A stretch of DNA of 64,000 nucleotides from Hemileia vastatrix (GCA_030280995.1 JASXTE010000008.1:18344133-18408132), one strand, 5' to 3'. Counted from the first letter of the stretch, positions 11,666 to 22,280 are shown. Notes: generated by a model from the sequence alone, not told the origin. A program made the numbers and translations.

Positions 11666-14164
11666 TTACAACATTAAAACATCTTTAACAGATTCATTGT
11701 CATAGGAGATATTACTTTCACAGTCACTGGAAGAATTATTGACATCAAGTTCAACTTCATCAGTGTCTTCATTTTGTTCAACAAGATTAATTTTCTTTTC
11801 ACAAACATGACCCTTCTGCCACGGTTTGTTACATTTATAACAAGTATTTGTTGCATATTTTTTAGGTGCAACTGGGGCAGAGGGTTTACCAGATTTTTCT
11901 GGGAGCTTTATAGAAGGTTTATTCTGATCATTATAAGATTTACTAAGGTAATTCTTTGGTTCATATCTATGGTTGAGTAGTACTTCATTACAGATATTAA
12001 TGAGAGAAGAATTTTCCCTTACATGCTCAGTTCTAGCAACAATCAAATCCCTAAGAGAATTTGGTAATTTATACAAGATTTTATCTCTCCAAATATCATA
12101 ATCCATCTTTGGATCAATTGCTCTAAGGATTTTAGTTATTTTCATCAGAAAAACAATGGGCTTTTCAACAGAGGAGGATACATATCTAGTATTCTCATAC
12201 AGTCTCTGCTGAGCTAACCTAAATTTTGAACCACCAAACTGATTCTCAATCAAGGATTTCCAATCATTCCATGTATAATGATTGTTATCTAAGAGGACAG
12301 ATTCATACCACATCAAGGCTACATTGGAAAATAAAGAAATTAGCTTAGAAACAATTTCCTCATCAGGTAGTTTATAAGATCTCTTTAAATTATCAATTCT
12401 CTGGATAAAGTGTTGCCAATCAGAGGAAGAATCACCATCAAAGGTAGGATATTGGTCTAACTTAGGCCAATTTTTCTGACTACTGGGATGGTCCACTTTT
12501 TGGTTTGAATTATTCATTAGTAATAATTCCTGAAGTTTAGCCAGGTGTTCAGAAATTTCATTATTTACAGAAACAGCTGGTGCATGACCATCACAAGATA
12601 TTTTGCTAGTAGCAAAAGATTTTACAGACTCATTGTCAGTTTGTTTAATGGTTGAAATATGAGGAAGAAAGGATGAACTTTGTTCAGGTTTTTTCCCTTT
12701 ATTTTTATGCAGCTTATTTGCAGAAATCTCATTTAATTCATTATTGATGGTTAAGGTTGAGAACTTTTCCTGTAGGTCAGACACATAGTTTCTTATTCTT
12801 GGAATTTCAGACATCTGGTCATTTACTTTTGCAAGAGATAGAACATTTCTGTCCTCAGAAACTGAGTGTTTGGTACTTAGTGCATGGAAATCATTTTTTA
12901 GCTTCTTAAACTCATTTTGCAGAGATTTTATTTCATTCTTGAATGAATAATTTTCCTCAATAAGGGGTTTCAATTCACTCAAGGTCTTATGTAGACTGAT
13001 ATTTCTATCTGAGATAGCTCTATGGTCACTTCTTATTTGTTTTTGTTGACTAAGAACAATATTCAAGGTTTCTTTGATTTTTAAATAAGCTGTATCTTGT
13101 ACAGAAGAACTCACTTTACATTGCAAGTGTAAATTATTTAATCTATCATTTTCATGGATTAACACATCTCTCACATGTTTGTCTTTCACAATATTAAAAT
13201 CAAGGGTATCTTTCAATATTTCCTCAGAAGTTTTTTCAATTAAGGTATAGATTTCAGGGGGAACAGAATCATTTTTAATTGCAAGAGAAGGATTAATTAA
13301 AGATGTAGAAGTTAAATGTAAAGGTTCATCAAATGACAATTTGCTAATTACATCAATAGGGCTACTAGTTACAGGAAGCTGTCTTTTAACAGGTTTAACT
13401 GTTCTTTCACCATATTCAATAATATTACCTGCAGAAGAAGATTTATTAGAAAACATACCCAAGTGACTATCAACCAAATTACTTACCATGGCAGAGGAGG
13501 AAACTTCCCCTGGGACTGGGTTTGGGATTGTGCTTGGGCCTTCTTTCTCCTGCCTTGTTGGTAGGGATGAGGAGGTGGATGGAAATTGGGTGTTCTGGAT
13601 GGGCCAGGCTGATGATGAGGAGGGTGTTGCACATTCTGTTGGTAGTGACTCATTAGATAATCCCATTTCCATTGCTCTACTTCCATAGTATTTGGATTTT
13701 GGATGGTTGAGATGGGTGGCTGTGAAGGTTGAGCCTGAAACTGAGGCTGATTGGGAGGCAACTGAGGAGGGGCCTGGGCCTGAATCTGGTTCCTGAGTTC
13801 TTGGACCTGATCCCACAATGTGTCTACCTTTTCTTTGTACGTCATATTTTCTGTCTTCAACTCTTTTATATGACTGGATAGGTTGCTGATTTGTTGTGGC
13901 AGAGGAAGCTTTTTTATTTTGAAGCCTTTTGGAAGACCTTCTTGAGGCACTAGAGGCTTTACTTCCTTCTGTGGTACTGGGGGAAGGGGGTTTGGTTTGT
14001 TTGCATTTCCTGTCATTTCCACATCCTGCAGTATGTGAATTCTTTGTGTTAGCATAAGATTTTTTATGACCAACTTTAGAAGAGCTTACAGTGTCAGCAT
14101 CATAGTCAATTTCTATCTCATCCACTTGCATGTTATCCATTTTTTCTGCCAAATTGTTGGACAT
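11666..14164 (-). CDS. Gag polyprotein of family A
   Basis: An 832-codon frame from ATG at 14164, ending at TAA 11668-11666. The N-terminal ~230 residues are Ser/Pro-rich and overlap a second ORF (13483-14073). A long helical, probably coiled-coil segment follows (about residues 310-470). Then comes the capsid-like block starting NWPKLDQYPTFDGD with ALMWYESVL and LIENQFGGSKFRLAQQRLYE (about residues 570-700), and a zinc knuckle CYKCNKPWQKGHVC near residue 780. The tail is acidic. The frame continues past the stop into protease without a shift, and the corresponding site in family B is open, so the stop is either a mutation or a read-through point. Gag forms the cytoplasmic particle that packages element RNA. 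Confidence 0.9.
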   Translation of the reverse strand: MSNNLAEKMDNMQVDEIEIDYDADTVSSSKVGHKKSYANTKNSHTAGCGNDRKCKQTKPPSPSTTEGSKASSASRRSSKRLQNKKASSATTNQQPIQSYKRVEDRKYDVQRKGRHIVGSGPRTQEPDSGPGPSSVASQSASVSGSTFTATHLNHPKSKYYGSRAMEMGLSNESLPTECATPSSSSAWPIQNTQFPSTSSSLPTRQEKEGPSTIPNPVPGEVSSSAMVSNLVDSHLGMFSNKSSSAGNIIEYGERTVKPVKRQLPVTSSPIDVISKLSFDEPLHLTSTSLINPSLAIKNDSVPPEIYTLIEKTSEEILKDTLDFNIVKDKHVRDVLIHENDRLNNLHLQCKVSSSVQDTAYLKIKETLNIVLSQQKQIRSDHRAISDRNISLHKTLSELKPLIEENYSFKNEIKSLQNEFKKLKNDFHALSTKHSVSEDRNVLSLAKVNDQMSEIPRIRNYVSDLQEKFSTLTINNELNEISANKLHKNKGKKPEQSSSFLPHISTIKQTDNESVKSFATSKISCDGHAPAVSVNNEISEHLAKLQELLLMNNSNQKVDHPSSQKNWPKLDQYPTFDGDSSSDWQHFIQRIDNLKRSYKLPDEEIVSKLISLFSNVALMWYESVLLDNNHYTWNDWKSLIENQFGGSKFRLAQQRLYENTRYVSSSVEKPIVFLMKITKILRAIDPKMDYDIWRDKILYKLPNSLRDLIVARTEHVRENSSLINICNEVLLNHRYEPKNYLSKSYNDQNKPSIKLPEKSGKPSAPVAPKKYATNTCYKCNKPWQKGHVCEKKINLVEQNEDTDEVELDVNNSSSDCESNISYDNESVKDVLML
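13483..14073 (-). CDS. Overlapping accessory ORF inside gag (WKWD protein), family A
   Basis: A 196-codon frame in a different register, entirely inside the gag coding region. The layout is a basic start, a heptad-like helical stretch (about residues 55-100, LSSHIKELKTENMTYKEK region), a Pro/Gln-rich linker, VEQWKWDYL (about residues 132-140), a His/Pro-rich tail with HPYQQGRRKK, and the end PPLPW-stop. Related frames with the same order occur in the family B element (26944-27351) and the element at 53296 (55068-55523); all three end with Trp followed by TAA inside TGGTAAGT. The second Lys codon of the WKWD motif is AAA here and AAG in the other two, silent in this frame but a Met/Val change in gag. 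Function is unknown. It could be a separate protein or an exon joined through GTAAGT. Confidence 0.6.
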   Translation of the reverse strand: MVIKNLMLTQRIHILQDVEMTGNANKPNPLPPVPQKEVKPLVPQEGLPKGFKIKKLPLPQQISNLSSHIKELKTENMTYKEKVDTLWDQVQELRNQIQAQAPPQLPPNQPQFQAQPSQPPISTIQNPNTMEVEQWKWDYLMSHYQQNVQHPPHHQPGPSRTPNFHPPPHPYQQGRRKKAQAQSQTQSQGKFPPLPW

Positions 14165-14852
14165 ACTAGTGGGAAGATTTATAATTTACTTTTTAATTTA
14201 TAAAAAAATAATAAAAGTTAGTCAATAATTGCTCCAAATAATAAAAAAAAATATTTAATTAATTAAATTATAGAAAAAATAATTTTCAATATAAAGTAAT
14301 AATTAAAAAATTAATTTTTTTTAAAAAAAATGGATTGCAAGGTTAAATTGGGAATAACAAGTAAGTTAATTCAACCAATTAATTACCAATATTAAATATG
14401 GCAATATATTTGGGACTAAGCACAATGTACTTTTAAGTCAACCAAAATTAACAATAATTAATAAAAAAAAATTAAATTAATAATTCAATTTGTATTAATA
14501 ATAATGTCAATTCTTCTAGGACTAAGAGGATTTAACACTCTATAATGGTCAACTAGGAAAAAAAATTTTTAAAAATTGAACACTTACACTCAGTGAATCA
14601 GCAATTAAGCCACAATCACTGTTATTGCAATAAAAATATAGTAATATGAGTGAGAGGCGCAAAGGTGAACTTACTAAAGTGATCAAAAAATCACTTCAAA
14701 ATATTATAAAAATTAATATTATATAAACCTAAGATGTCGAACCCAAGTTCGAAACACAGTCGTGGCAAAAGTTTCATTTTGCTAGGTGGTCCGTGCGTTT
14801 GTCGTTCGTCGCCAGGCTCGATCGTCGTCGTCGTTTTGGAAAGGTCCCCAGT
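14165..14852 (-). other. 5' leader and primer-binding region of family A element
   Basis: Directly after the 5' LTR the minus strand reads ACTGGGGACCTTTCC. The same position reads ATTGGGGACCTTTCC in family B and ATCGGGGGTCTTTCC in the element at 53296, so this is the likely primer-binding site, though I cannot assign a tRNA. A GC-rich patch with CGACGACGACGATCG and a TTCGAA motif follows (about 14740-14835), then AT-rich leader to the gag start. Confidence 0.55.
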
Positions 14853-15991
14853 TGTCGGTCAGTCGTCTAGAAGAAGGTAAGAAAAATAGGAGAAAAGGAG
14901 GAGAGAAGGAGGAGGACAAGGGAAAATAAAAGAAATAAATTACAATAATATATATTTAATTTATTTGAGAGGGAAACAACGGTGAGCAACTTTGAGAGGT
15001 GACAAAAACTTAGAATTTATTAATAATAATATTATTCAATGTAAGGGTTCTGCGCGGCAAACACTTTTAATTACTATCAGACTTAAAGCAACCTTTAATT
15101 TGTTATATAGACTTTTAATTAGAATTGTATTACTAATAAAAAAAATATAAACGTAGTAAAATAGTATTTAATTTGTTGAGTGTATAATAAGTGATGAGGC
15201 TACAGGGGATTATCCAAGGCCCTTTTATAGGCAATGGGTCCTCTGAAGCGCTACTATCTTTGTAAATACAATGATTAGAATGGAATAAAACAAATATATC
15301 AAAAGAGTAAATGAAACATAACAATATAGAGAAAAACATGAAACAAATAATTAAAACCCCAATTAAGAATCCAATTTCCCTGCCATTAATTCCCAAATCA
15401 GTAAGTGACAATAGTGAATAACTAAACAAGATTGGAAACATAGGAACTATGAGAAATATAATTCCAAACAGATGGTACATTCTGATTAAAGGACATTTTA
15501 AGTGAAAAAAAAAATAATTTGACGCAACAAAACAAGCAATTAATCTCAATTTAGTCCAAATTAATTTATTTGTTTTTTCTAACACAATTAAGGGCCAAAA
15601 GAAGCGTCATTAATTATTGTTTAGTATCATATGAGAGGTATTATTTAATATATAAATTTAAGTAATTAATTTAAATATATTATAAATCAATTTTTCACTT
15701 GTAATTATAATATATGTTTTTCAATTAATTAAATATAAATTTATAATTATTAAATACATAAAAATGCGCCATTATTTGTAGAATATATTATATTATGCTC
15801 AATTTAATTGTATATAAAAATATATATAACCAATAAATTTAATGTAACATTTGTATATAATAAAATACATATATAATTTCATTATGCAATAAAATATTAA
15901 GTTATATTCATTAAATACAATTCTTACCCACTCTTTAAGGTTTTATAATTTATATATCATTTACTGGACTCCTGGAATAACCTGGCTGACA
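14853..15991 (-). repeat. 5' LTR of family A element (with TATA box at 15221-15230)
   Basis: Nearly identical to 6826-7963. On the minus strand CTATAAAAGG at 15230-15221 is a good TATA box for the element's transcript. A 150-codon hydrophobic frame (15585-15133) lies within it; it is shortened in the sister LTR by one substitution. Confidence 0.93.
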
Positions 15992-17017
15992 CAATTTCTC
16001 TAGTTAATTTGCCAGAAGCTGGCCTTTTAATATACCTTTTCTTAGTAAAAATACAAGATTAAAATGTTGATGTCACCTCAGGCCTAGTTTCACAAACTTC
16101 AACTCCTGGAGATTCCAAACACATATGTAACCTTCTCATATCACCCCCAGTAATATCCAAACATATACCCATGCTAGACTGATAACCAATCTTAGCTTCA
16201 AAATACATCAAAAAAGAACCACCAAGAACTTTTTTCAAAGCCCCTCTAGCCAAATTAAAATGAGCCTTACCAACATATAAACCAACACCTAACTTTACAT
16301 GCTCTGCTGCACCCATCAGCTCAGTAGAATTTCTTCCAATACCTCTAGAATTCTCACTTGTTCAAGTCTTGATTGGAAGACTAATACTTGTAGCCTTCTA
16401 CAACAAAATTAGAGTAATTTGAGATCCAGAATCCACCAGGGCCTTTACCTCTTTACGATTTAATGTCATTATCAAATACCCCAGAGGATCAGAAAAATAA
16501 GTTTCCACATCCTCACCAAATTTCTCCACATTTTCACAAATATATTCCACCTCTCCAACTGATACGCATCTCCTTCTTAGATGCTTCTTCTGCTTCTATG
16601 AAAGGGAAGGACTAATTGTAAACAATTCACCTAAAGATAGAGGAATATGAAGCTGATTCACCCTACCCAAAGCAACATCCATCACGTTCTCCTAAACAGC
16701 CAAAACTGGCCTTTCATACTGAGCCTTTGCTTTAACCACCATTTCCCTGGGCAACTTCTGAGGACCAACATGCTCATCATCTACAGCCATTTAAACATCT
16801 TCTGAATTAATAACTACAAACTTATCACTGAAAACTTTACCCAATCCCAATCAATCACTGGATCCACTATCTCCCACTATTGATATGGGACCACTAAAAC
16901 TTGGTTTGGGAATAGATGCTAAAGGCACATCCTCTTTAGAATCCAAATCATAATTCACATGCATAGGTTCCCCATTCAAATCCAAATACCAAAACCAGGA
17001 GGCCCAAAATCAGCCAT
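15992..17017 (-). pseudogene. Decayed family C gag-pol fragment with retropepsin domain
   Basis: The minus strand can be followed for about 300 codons with scattered stops. Segments include EPMHVNYDLDSKEDV, VNQLHIPLSLGELFTISPSL and FSDPLGYLIMTLNRKEVKA, then the active-site motif LVDSGSQI (about 16420-16442), followed by the flap region in 16316-16059. The combination of an LGELF..SP block before a DSGSQI retropepsin is familiar from Ty3/gypsy polyproteins of basidiomycetes. It is cut on one side by the family A insertion (at 15991) and on the other by the 20.8 kb inverted-repeat block; its gag half appears to be 37801-41640. Confidence 0.65.
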
Positions 17018-17519
17018 CACAGGGGAAAAAAAGTGTGAACTAGATGTTGAGTTCAGTTTTTGGTCACAGGGCACACTTCTGCGTCTTTTCAATGAAGTAA
17101 CCCTTTTTAAAAACAATGAGAGTGACCCTGGTTGTACTTACATTTTTTTTTCTGACATTTACAACCTTCCTTCTGGTGCCTTTCCCCCCTCTTCTCTTGT
17201 CCATGGCAAGTTTTTTCTACTTACATTTTTCTATACTCCCTTCTCCTCTTCCTAACCTCCCTAATATCCTACTCTCACTTCTTCTCTCTCCCCTCATTCT
17301 ACCTTTGTCATTCTCCCTCTTTCTTCACCACTCTTCATCCATCTTACCTCTTTCTGTAACTGCTTTTTTTCTCTAGACCATCCTTCTCTTTATCTTGAAT
17401 GATTCTCATCTGTTCTCTGCACATTCCTAAGTCCACCTTTGGTAAAAACATAAAAATCAAAAAACATTTACATCAAAAATAATAGCAAGGCATATTCCTA
17501 AAAAATGACAGAATAACAT

Positions 17520-18285
17520 ACCATAAGCTACATCATTATTGGACATGTAAAATCGCACAAATATTTCTGGTTCATGAGATTTGAACATTACCCAGTATAC
17601 TTTGTTAAAAAAATGGAGTGCAGCAAAAACTGAAGTATGTCATGCTCAGGTAAAAACTTTTCAAAACAAAAACACTATTCCCTTAGGAGTTTGGAAAAAG
17701 AAAGGCTGTTTTCCATAACAAAACATGAGATAATCAATGTATGTTAAGAAACCAATAATTTGCTGCATTTATGATTTACATGTTCAATGACAGATAGTGG
17801 CAACTTGAATCAACCAAGACACTCACTGAAAAATCATCAGTGATTAAATGTTACATCATTGTTGTCCTCCCATGTAATAGTAAAAAGTCAAAATAGACTA
17901 ACACACCATAAGCTACATAATTATTGGACATGAAAGATTGCACAAATAGTTCTGGTTCATGAGATTTGTAAATTACCCAGTATACTTTGTTAAACAGATG
18001 CAGTGCAGAAAAAAGTGAACTATGTCATGCTCACTTCAAAATCATTCAACAAAAAAACACTATTCCCTTAGGTGTTTGGCAAAAAAAAAGGCTGTTTTCT
18101 ATAACAAAACATGAGATAATCAATGCATGTTAAGAAACTAATTATTAGCTGCATTTATAACTTAAATTTTCAATGACAGATAGGGGAAACTTGCATCAAC
18201 CAAGCTGCTCACTGAAAAATCATCAACAATGAAATGTTACATCATTTTTGTCCCCCCATGTAATAGTCAAAAGTCAAAATTTATG
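17520..18285. repeat. Tandem duplication, period about 386 bp
   Basis: The segment beginning ACCATAAGCTACAT at about 17519 recurs from about 17905, through GAAATGTTACATCA and TAATAGT-AAAGTCAAAA. The right arm of the inverted repeat (about 36750-37140) shows only one copy, so the duplication is specific to the left arm. Confidence 0.8.
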
Positions 18286-18399
18286 AGGGCAAATGTACAT
18301 TTCTGTTCCCCAACATATCTATGCAATATGCAACACAATATTGAATATCCAACTGTAGCCCTCTAAGTGTATTTAAAAAAAAGTATCAACTCAAAGAAA

Positions 18400-19270
18400 A
18401 CCAATCAATATAAAAAAAAATTGTTAAATAAGTATAAAGAAAATTGAAAAAAAAAATTATAACATTCTGAAAATAATTATCCTCACCAAATAAATCAAAT
18501 TCAAAAAAATCACAAATGTCAAAAAAATAAAAAAGACAAAAAATTAAAATAAAAAAATAAAAAAGAATAAAAAAAATCAAGAAACAAATTCAAAATTCAG
18601 AAAAATCACAAAAATTATAAAAATTAAAAGAATCTAAAAAATCTAAAAAAATCTAAAAAAATTAAAAATTAAAATTTAAAAAATCAAAGAAATGCAAAAA
18701 ATTCTAAAAATTCTAAAAAAAATTTAAAAAATCTAAAAAAAATCATAAAAATTATAAAAATCAAAAAAAAAAATAATTCAAAATTCAAAATAATCATAAT
18801 AATTTTAAAAAAATCAAAAAATCAAAAAAATCCAAAAAATCCTAACAATCAAAAATCATAAATATAAAAAAGATAAAAAAAATAAAAATAAAAATCATAA
18901 AAATCATAAAAAGCATAAAAAGCAAAAAAATCAATAAAACTAAAACAATCAATAAAAATAAAAAATTAATAAAAAATTTAAAAAGATCAAAAAAATCAAA
19001 AAAAATCTTATAAAACAAAAATATCATAAAGATTATCAAAATTGAAAAAATCATAAAAATCATAAAAATAAATTTTTTTTGAAAAAATAAAAAAAATAAA
19101 AAAATGAGAATCATTAAAATATTAAAAAAAATCAAAACTCAAAAAAGTCATAAAAATCAAAAATTTCAAAAAATTATATAAATAAAAAAAATTGAAATTT
19201 GAAAATCATAAATTTCCAAAAAATTATAAAAATACTGAAATAAAAAAAATAAAAAATCTATGAATCATAC
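18400..19270. repeat. A-rich simple-sequence tract
   Basis: Mostly AAAAATC, AAAAATAAAA and CATAAAAAT units with hardly any G. Hydrophobic Phe/Ile frames across it are artefacts of composition. It mirrors the T-rich tract at 35300-36640. Confidence 0.9.
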
Positions 19271-19770
19271 AGCTTTTAAAATTCATGAAAATCATATAAA
19301 TTGTAAATATTTTGAAAGCTATATGGCTAGCTTAATTTATTTTGTTTTGTGTTGAAGCAAAGTATAAGGTTGTAAAAATTTCAGAATCTTTAACCTTGAT
19401 TTTTTGCATTGTCTGAAATTATGTGTGTTGGTATTCATATAAAAGAAGAGCTTAAAAGTTTATCTTTGAATATTTTGTAGATTTTATTATTTTTATATAA
19501 TTCAATATAAAGACAGTTTACATGCTCATTTTTTTGACAATCCTGTATTATTACTAAAGGTAATTATATGGATTTACTCAGAATATATCACAAGTTTTTT
19601 TTAGTTTTATGTGGAAGTATGATGCACAATAATTCTTAGGAGTCTTATTTAGTATTTATTAAGGTCTCATGAATAAGTTCATTCCTATTTACTAGATTTT
19701 CATAAGAATTTTTTACATGCCATATTTCTTAATATGAACCTCATTCACCTATGTCTATAACTATCAAATA

Positions 19771-19971
19771 GGGGGTATCAAAGTTAGAAATCTTCCATTT
19801 CAAAATACCTCTTTTTTCCACCAAATCAACCATGATTATTTTTTAAGGTATGCCATCTTGTGCCCCCAAAACATCTTTTTACTGAGAATTAATGTCATGC
19901 TTGTGGCTTTCTTTTTGTGCTGTGTAATACCTTTTTAAATAATTACAAATCTCTAACTTTGATACCCCCTA
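19771..19971. mobile_element. ~200 bp MITE (GGGGGTATC family), copy 2
   Basis: Same termini and same orientation as the copy at 5993. Flanking bases are ATA on the left and, after CCCCCTA, ATA on the right. Confidence 0.85.
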
Positions 19972-20955
19972 ATAAGATTTGGATGTGGGCATCACTTAAT
20001 TTTTAGTAAAATCATATTTGGAATATCAAGTGCCTAATATTTCTTAAATATAGAAAACTAAAATTATGATACATCCATGAAAAAAAATCTTTTTAAAATG
20101 TTTAAAGTAGTTCTAATTCATTCCCCCTTGATAATCCTGTGTAAAATTGATAATTTGATGATGTTTACTTGATAAAAAGACTTATTTATGATAGCATTTA
20201 TTTACCCTTGGGGATTTTCATATGTTTTAGATTTTGTTTTCTTACTATATGTAGTGTATGTTTTTAATTTTTTACTGTTTTTAAATGTATCTATTGAGAT
20301 TTATATTTTTTATTTGGGGGTTTTGATTTTTAATTTCATTTACTTTGTAAAATTAGTTTATTTATGGATTATTTGACTTTTTTCTTTGGTCCACATTTTT
20401 CCATTTTTTTAAATAGAGTTAATAGGGCTTATCAAATTAATGCAATCCACCAATTAATTAATACAGGATAAAAGTAAAAATAACCATATTTTATTCCATC
20501 ATTTTTTTGACAATAAATGGGTTCTTTAGTTTAGGACATTTTATAGTTTGAGTTTAATCAGACTTTTATTTTTTTGGGGGGATCCTCCATTATTACTGAA
20601 AATAAGGGTATTAGAATTAAATAAATGATTTTTTATTTTCCTATACACTAGCCCATGATCTAGTGGATAGGGAGCTTCTGCCACTAATAATGTCAGATCT
20701 GGGAAAGAATAAGGGTGTATCCCCAGCTCTGAAAGGAATTTTTTTAATCCCACTCAGTTTTTGAATTTATGTATTATTTTTATTTCATGAGTTCTTTTCA
20801 TTTTTTATTTTAGTTTTTCAGCTTTATTTTTGGGTTCTTTTTGTGAGTCAAATTATTTTCTGAAGTTTTTGATTAAATTTTATTACCAGCCTAGGGTTTC
20901 CCAAAACTTAGTGAATACTCACCATGATTACATCAAAAATATGCATAAGACATAA

Positions 20956-21167
20956 ACTGTAAAAAAACATCTGGAGCCTGCTAGCAGATAGAATTCCTTA
21001 AATTCATTTTTTATTCAAGAATAATTCATATTTGATACCACATGAGCTGGAATTCTCAGTGCTCACTGTACAGTCCTATAAGAAGAATTACAGCTTATTA
21101 AAAACTAAATTAAATGAAAAATAGGTATTTGAACCTGCTATCAGGTGCTCAAATTTTTTTTCTGGTG
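20956..21167. mobile_element. ~211 bp MITE (ACTGYAAAAAA...TCTGGTG family), copy 1
   Basis: Begins ACTGTAAAAAAACATCTGG and ends TTTTTTTTCTGGTG, with inverted CCTGCTAGCAG / CTGCTATCAGG blocks near the ends. It matches the TTAA-flanked copy at 49967-50177. Flanks here read ATAA and ATAT, a decayed TTAA. Confidence 0.7.
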
Positions 21168-21539
21168 ATATGATAGTAGTTAAACACATAAATTGAGTTT
21201 AACCAAGTAATACTGGTATATGTGCATTTTATAGATTGTGTAATTTTTACAGTGGGTAGAGAATAGTATTGGAAATTTTATTTTACCATATAACAAACAC
21301 AAAAATAATTTTTTTACAATGATTTAACTCACAAACTGCATCCAAAGCCTGCAGATTAGTTTTATGATGGAAAAAATTGCATTCACCAAAAAATACTCAA
21401 GGTGGAACTTCTAGAAATTAAGCAAACTTGAACTTTAAGTAAGCCACAAGTGAAATACAAGCTAAGGTATTAATGAAAAAAATTGAGGGTAAGGATCAAA
21501 ATTTACTGAAAATACTTAAAGTTGAATCAAAACTCAATT

Positions 21540-22280
21540 GAAGTTACATTTTGTTTCAATTTTAAGTCTTTCATTAGTAATTTATGAGACAATACCCAGT
21601 AAATTCTCAGTCAATTCTCAGTCATTTCTGAGATAATTTAAAGTCATTTCTGAGATAATTCTTAGTCATTTTTAAGCCAATTTTCAGTAATTTTTGAGAA
21701 AATTCTCAATAATATCTAGGAAAATTCGAAGTAGTCACTGAGACAATTCTCACTCATTGATAAGAAAATTCTCAGTAACTAATGAGAAATATCTCAGTGA
21801 CTACCAAGACAACTCTCAGTGATTTCTGAGAAAATGATCATTGATATCTGAGACAGTTTTCAGTGATTTCAGAACCAATACTAAGTCACTTCTCAGCCAA
21901 TTATCAGTTATAGCTGAGCCTACTCTCTCTCATAGCTGAGAAAATGCTCATTAATTTGTGAGACAATGTGCAGTCATTTTTGAACCAATACTAATTCATT
22001 TATTAGCCAATTATCAATCATAGCTGATCCAATCTTTAGTCATAGCTGAAAGAATGCTCATTCATATCTGAGAAAAAAATCGGTCATTTCTTAGCCAATT
22101 ATCAGTAAATTCTGAGCCAACACTTAGTTATTTTGAATCCAGTTCTCAGTCTTATCTGATCCAATTCTCATTCAGTATTTATCTAATTCTCAGTAATAGC
22201 TGATCCAATTCTGAGTGAGTGTTGATACCATTCTCAGTAATTTCTGATACAATACACAGTAAGTGATCATAAATACCTCA
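21540..22280. repeat. Degenerate tandem array, unit about 25-35 bp
   Basis: Repeats variants of AATTCTCAGTCATTTCTGAGA, with TCTCAGTNAT and TCTGAGNNAAT alternating over about 740 bp. The unit is partly palindromic (CTCAG/CTGAG), so it can pair with itself. Confidence 0.75.

Larger units (their letters stand above)
6826..15991 (-). mobile_element. Young Ty3/gypsy LTR retrotransposon (family A), full length
   Basis: A 9166 bp element with LTRs of 1138 and 1139 bp that differ at about half a dozen positions, bounded by TG...CA and by the 5 bp duplication CAATT (6821-6825 and 15992-15996). On the minus strand the order is 5' LTR, primer-site region, gag with an overlapping accessory ORF, protease, reverse transcriptase, RNase H, integrase, chromodomain-like tail, polypurine tract, 3' LTR. 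That order identifies Ty3/gypsy. The high LTR identity implies a recent insertion, yet the copy carries a gag/pol stop, a one-base frameshift and a damaged reverse transcriptase active site. Confidence 0.95.
17018..19270 (+). repeat. Left arm of a long inverted repeat bounding a 20.8 kb block
   Basis: Starts CACAGGGG and is the diverged reverse complement of the segment ending CCCTGTG at 37800. Corresponding landmarks: TTGAGTTCAG near 17050 and its complement near 37765; TCTTCACCACTC near 17320 and the complement near 37325; GTATACTTTG-type blocks near 17600 and 37050; the TAAATAAGTATAAAGAAAATT block near 18430 and 36610. Inward of about 18560 both arms become AT-rich simple sequence. Three bases outside each end are CAT and AAT. 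The arms could be the termini of one large DNA transposon (CACTA-like by terminus and 3 bp flank) or two inverted copies of another repeat. Confidence 0.65.

Noticed and set aside
14730..14780. tRNA-like leader in family A (two TTCGA-type B-box resemblances)
   Set aside because: No convincing A box or cloverleaf could be built around them by eye.
16959..17376. Plus-strand frames of 86-98 codons
   Set aside because: They cross the boundary between the antisense of a decayed polyprotein and a pyrimidine-rich repeat arm, with no recognisable domain.
18842..19135. 97-codon Phe/Ile-rich minus-strand frame, and similar frames at 18386-18580 and 36454-36636
   Set aside because: They lie in A-rich or T-rich simple sequence; hydrophobic composition follows from base composition, not from a membrane protein.
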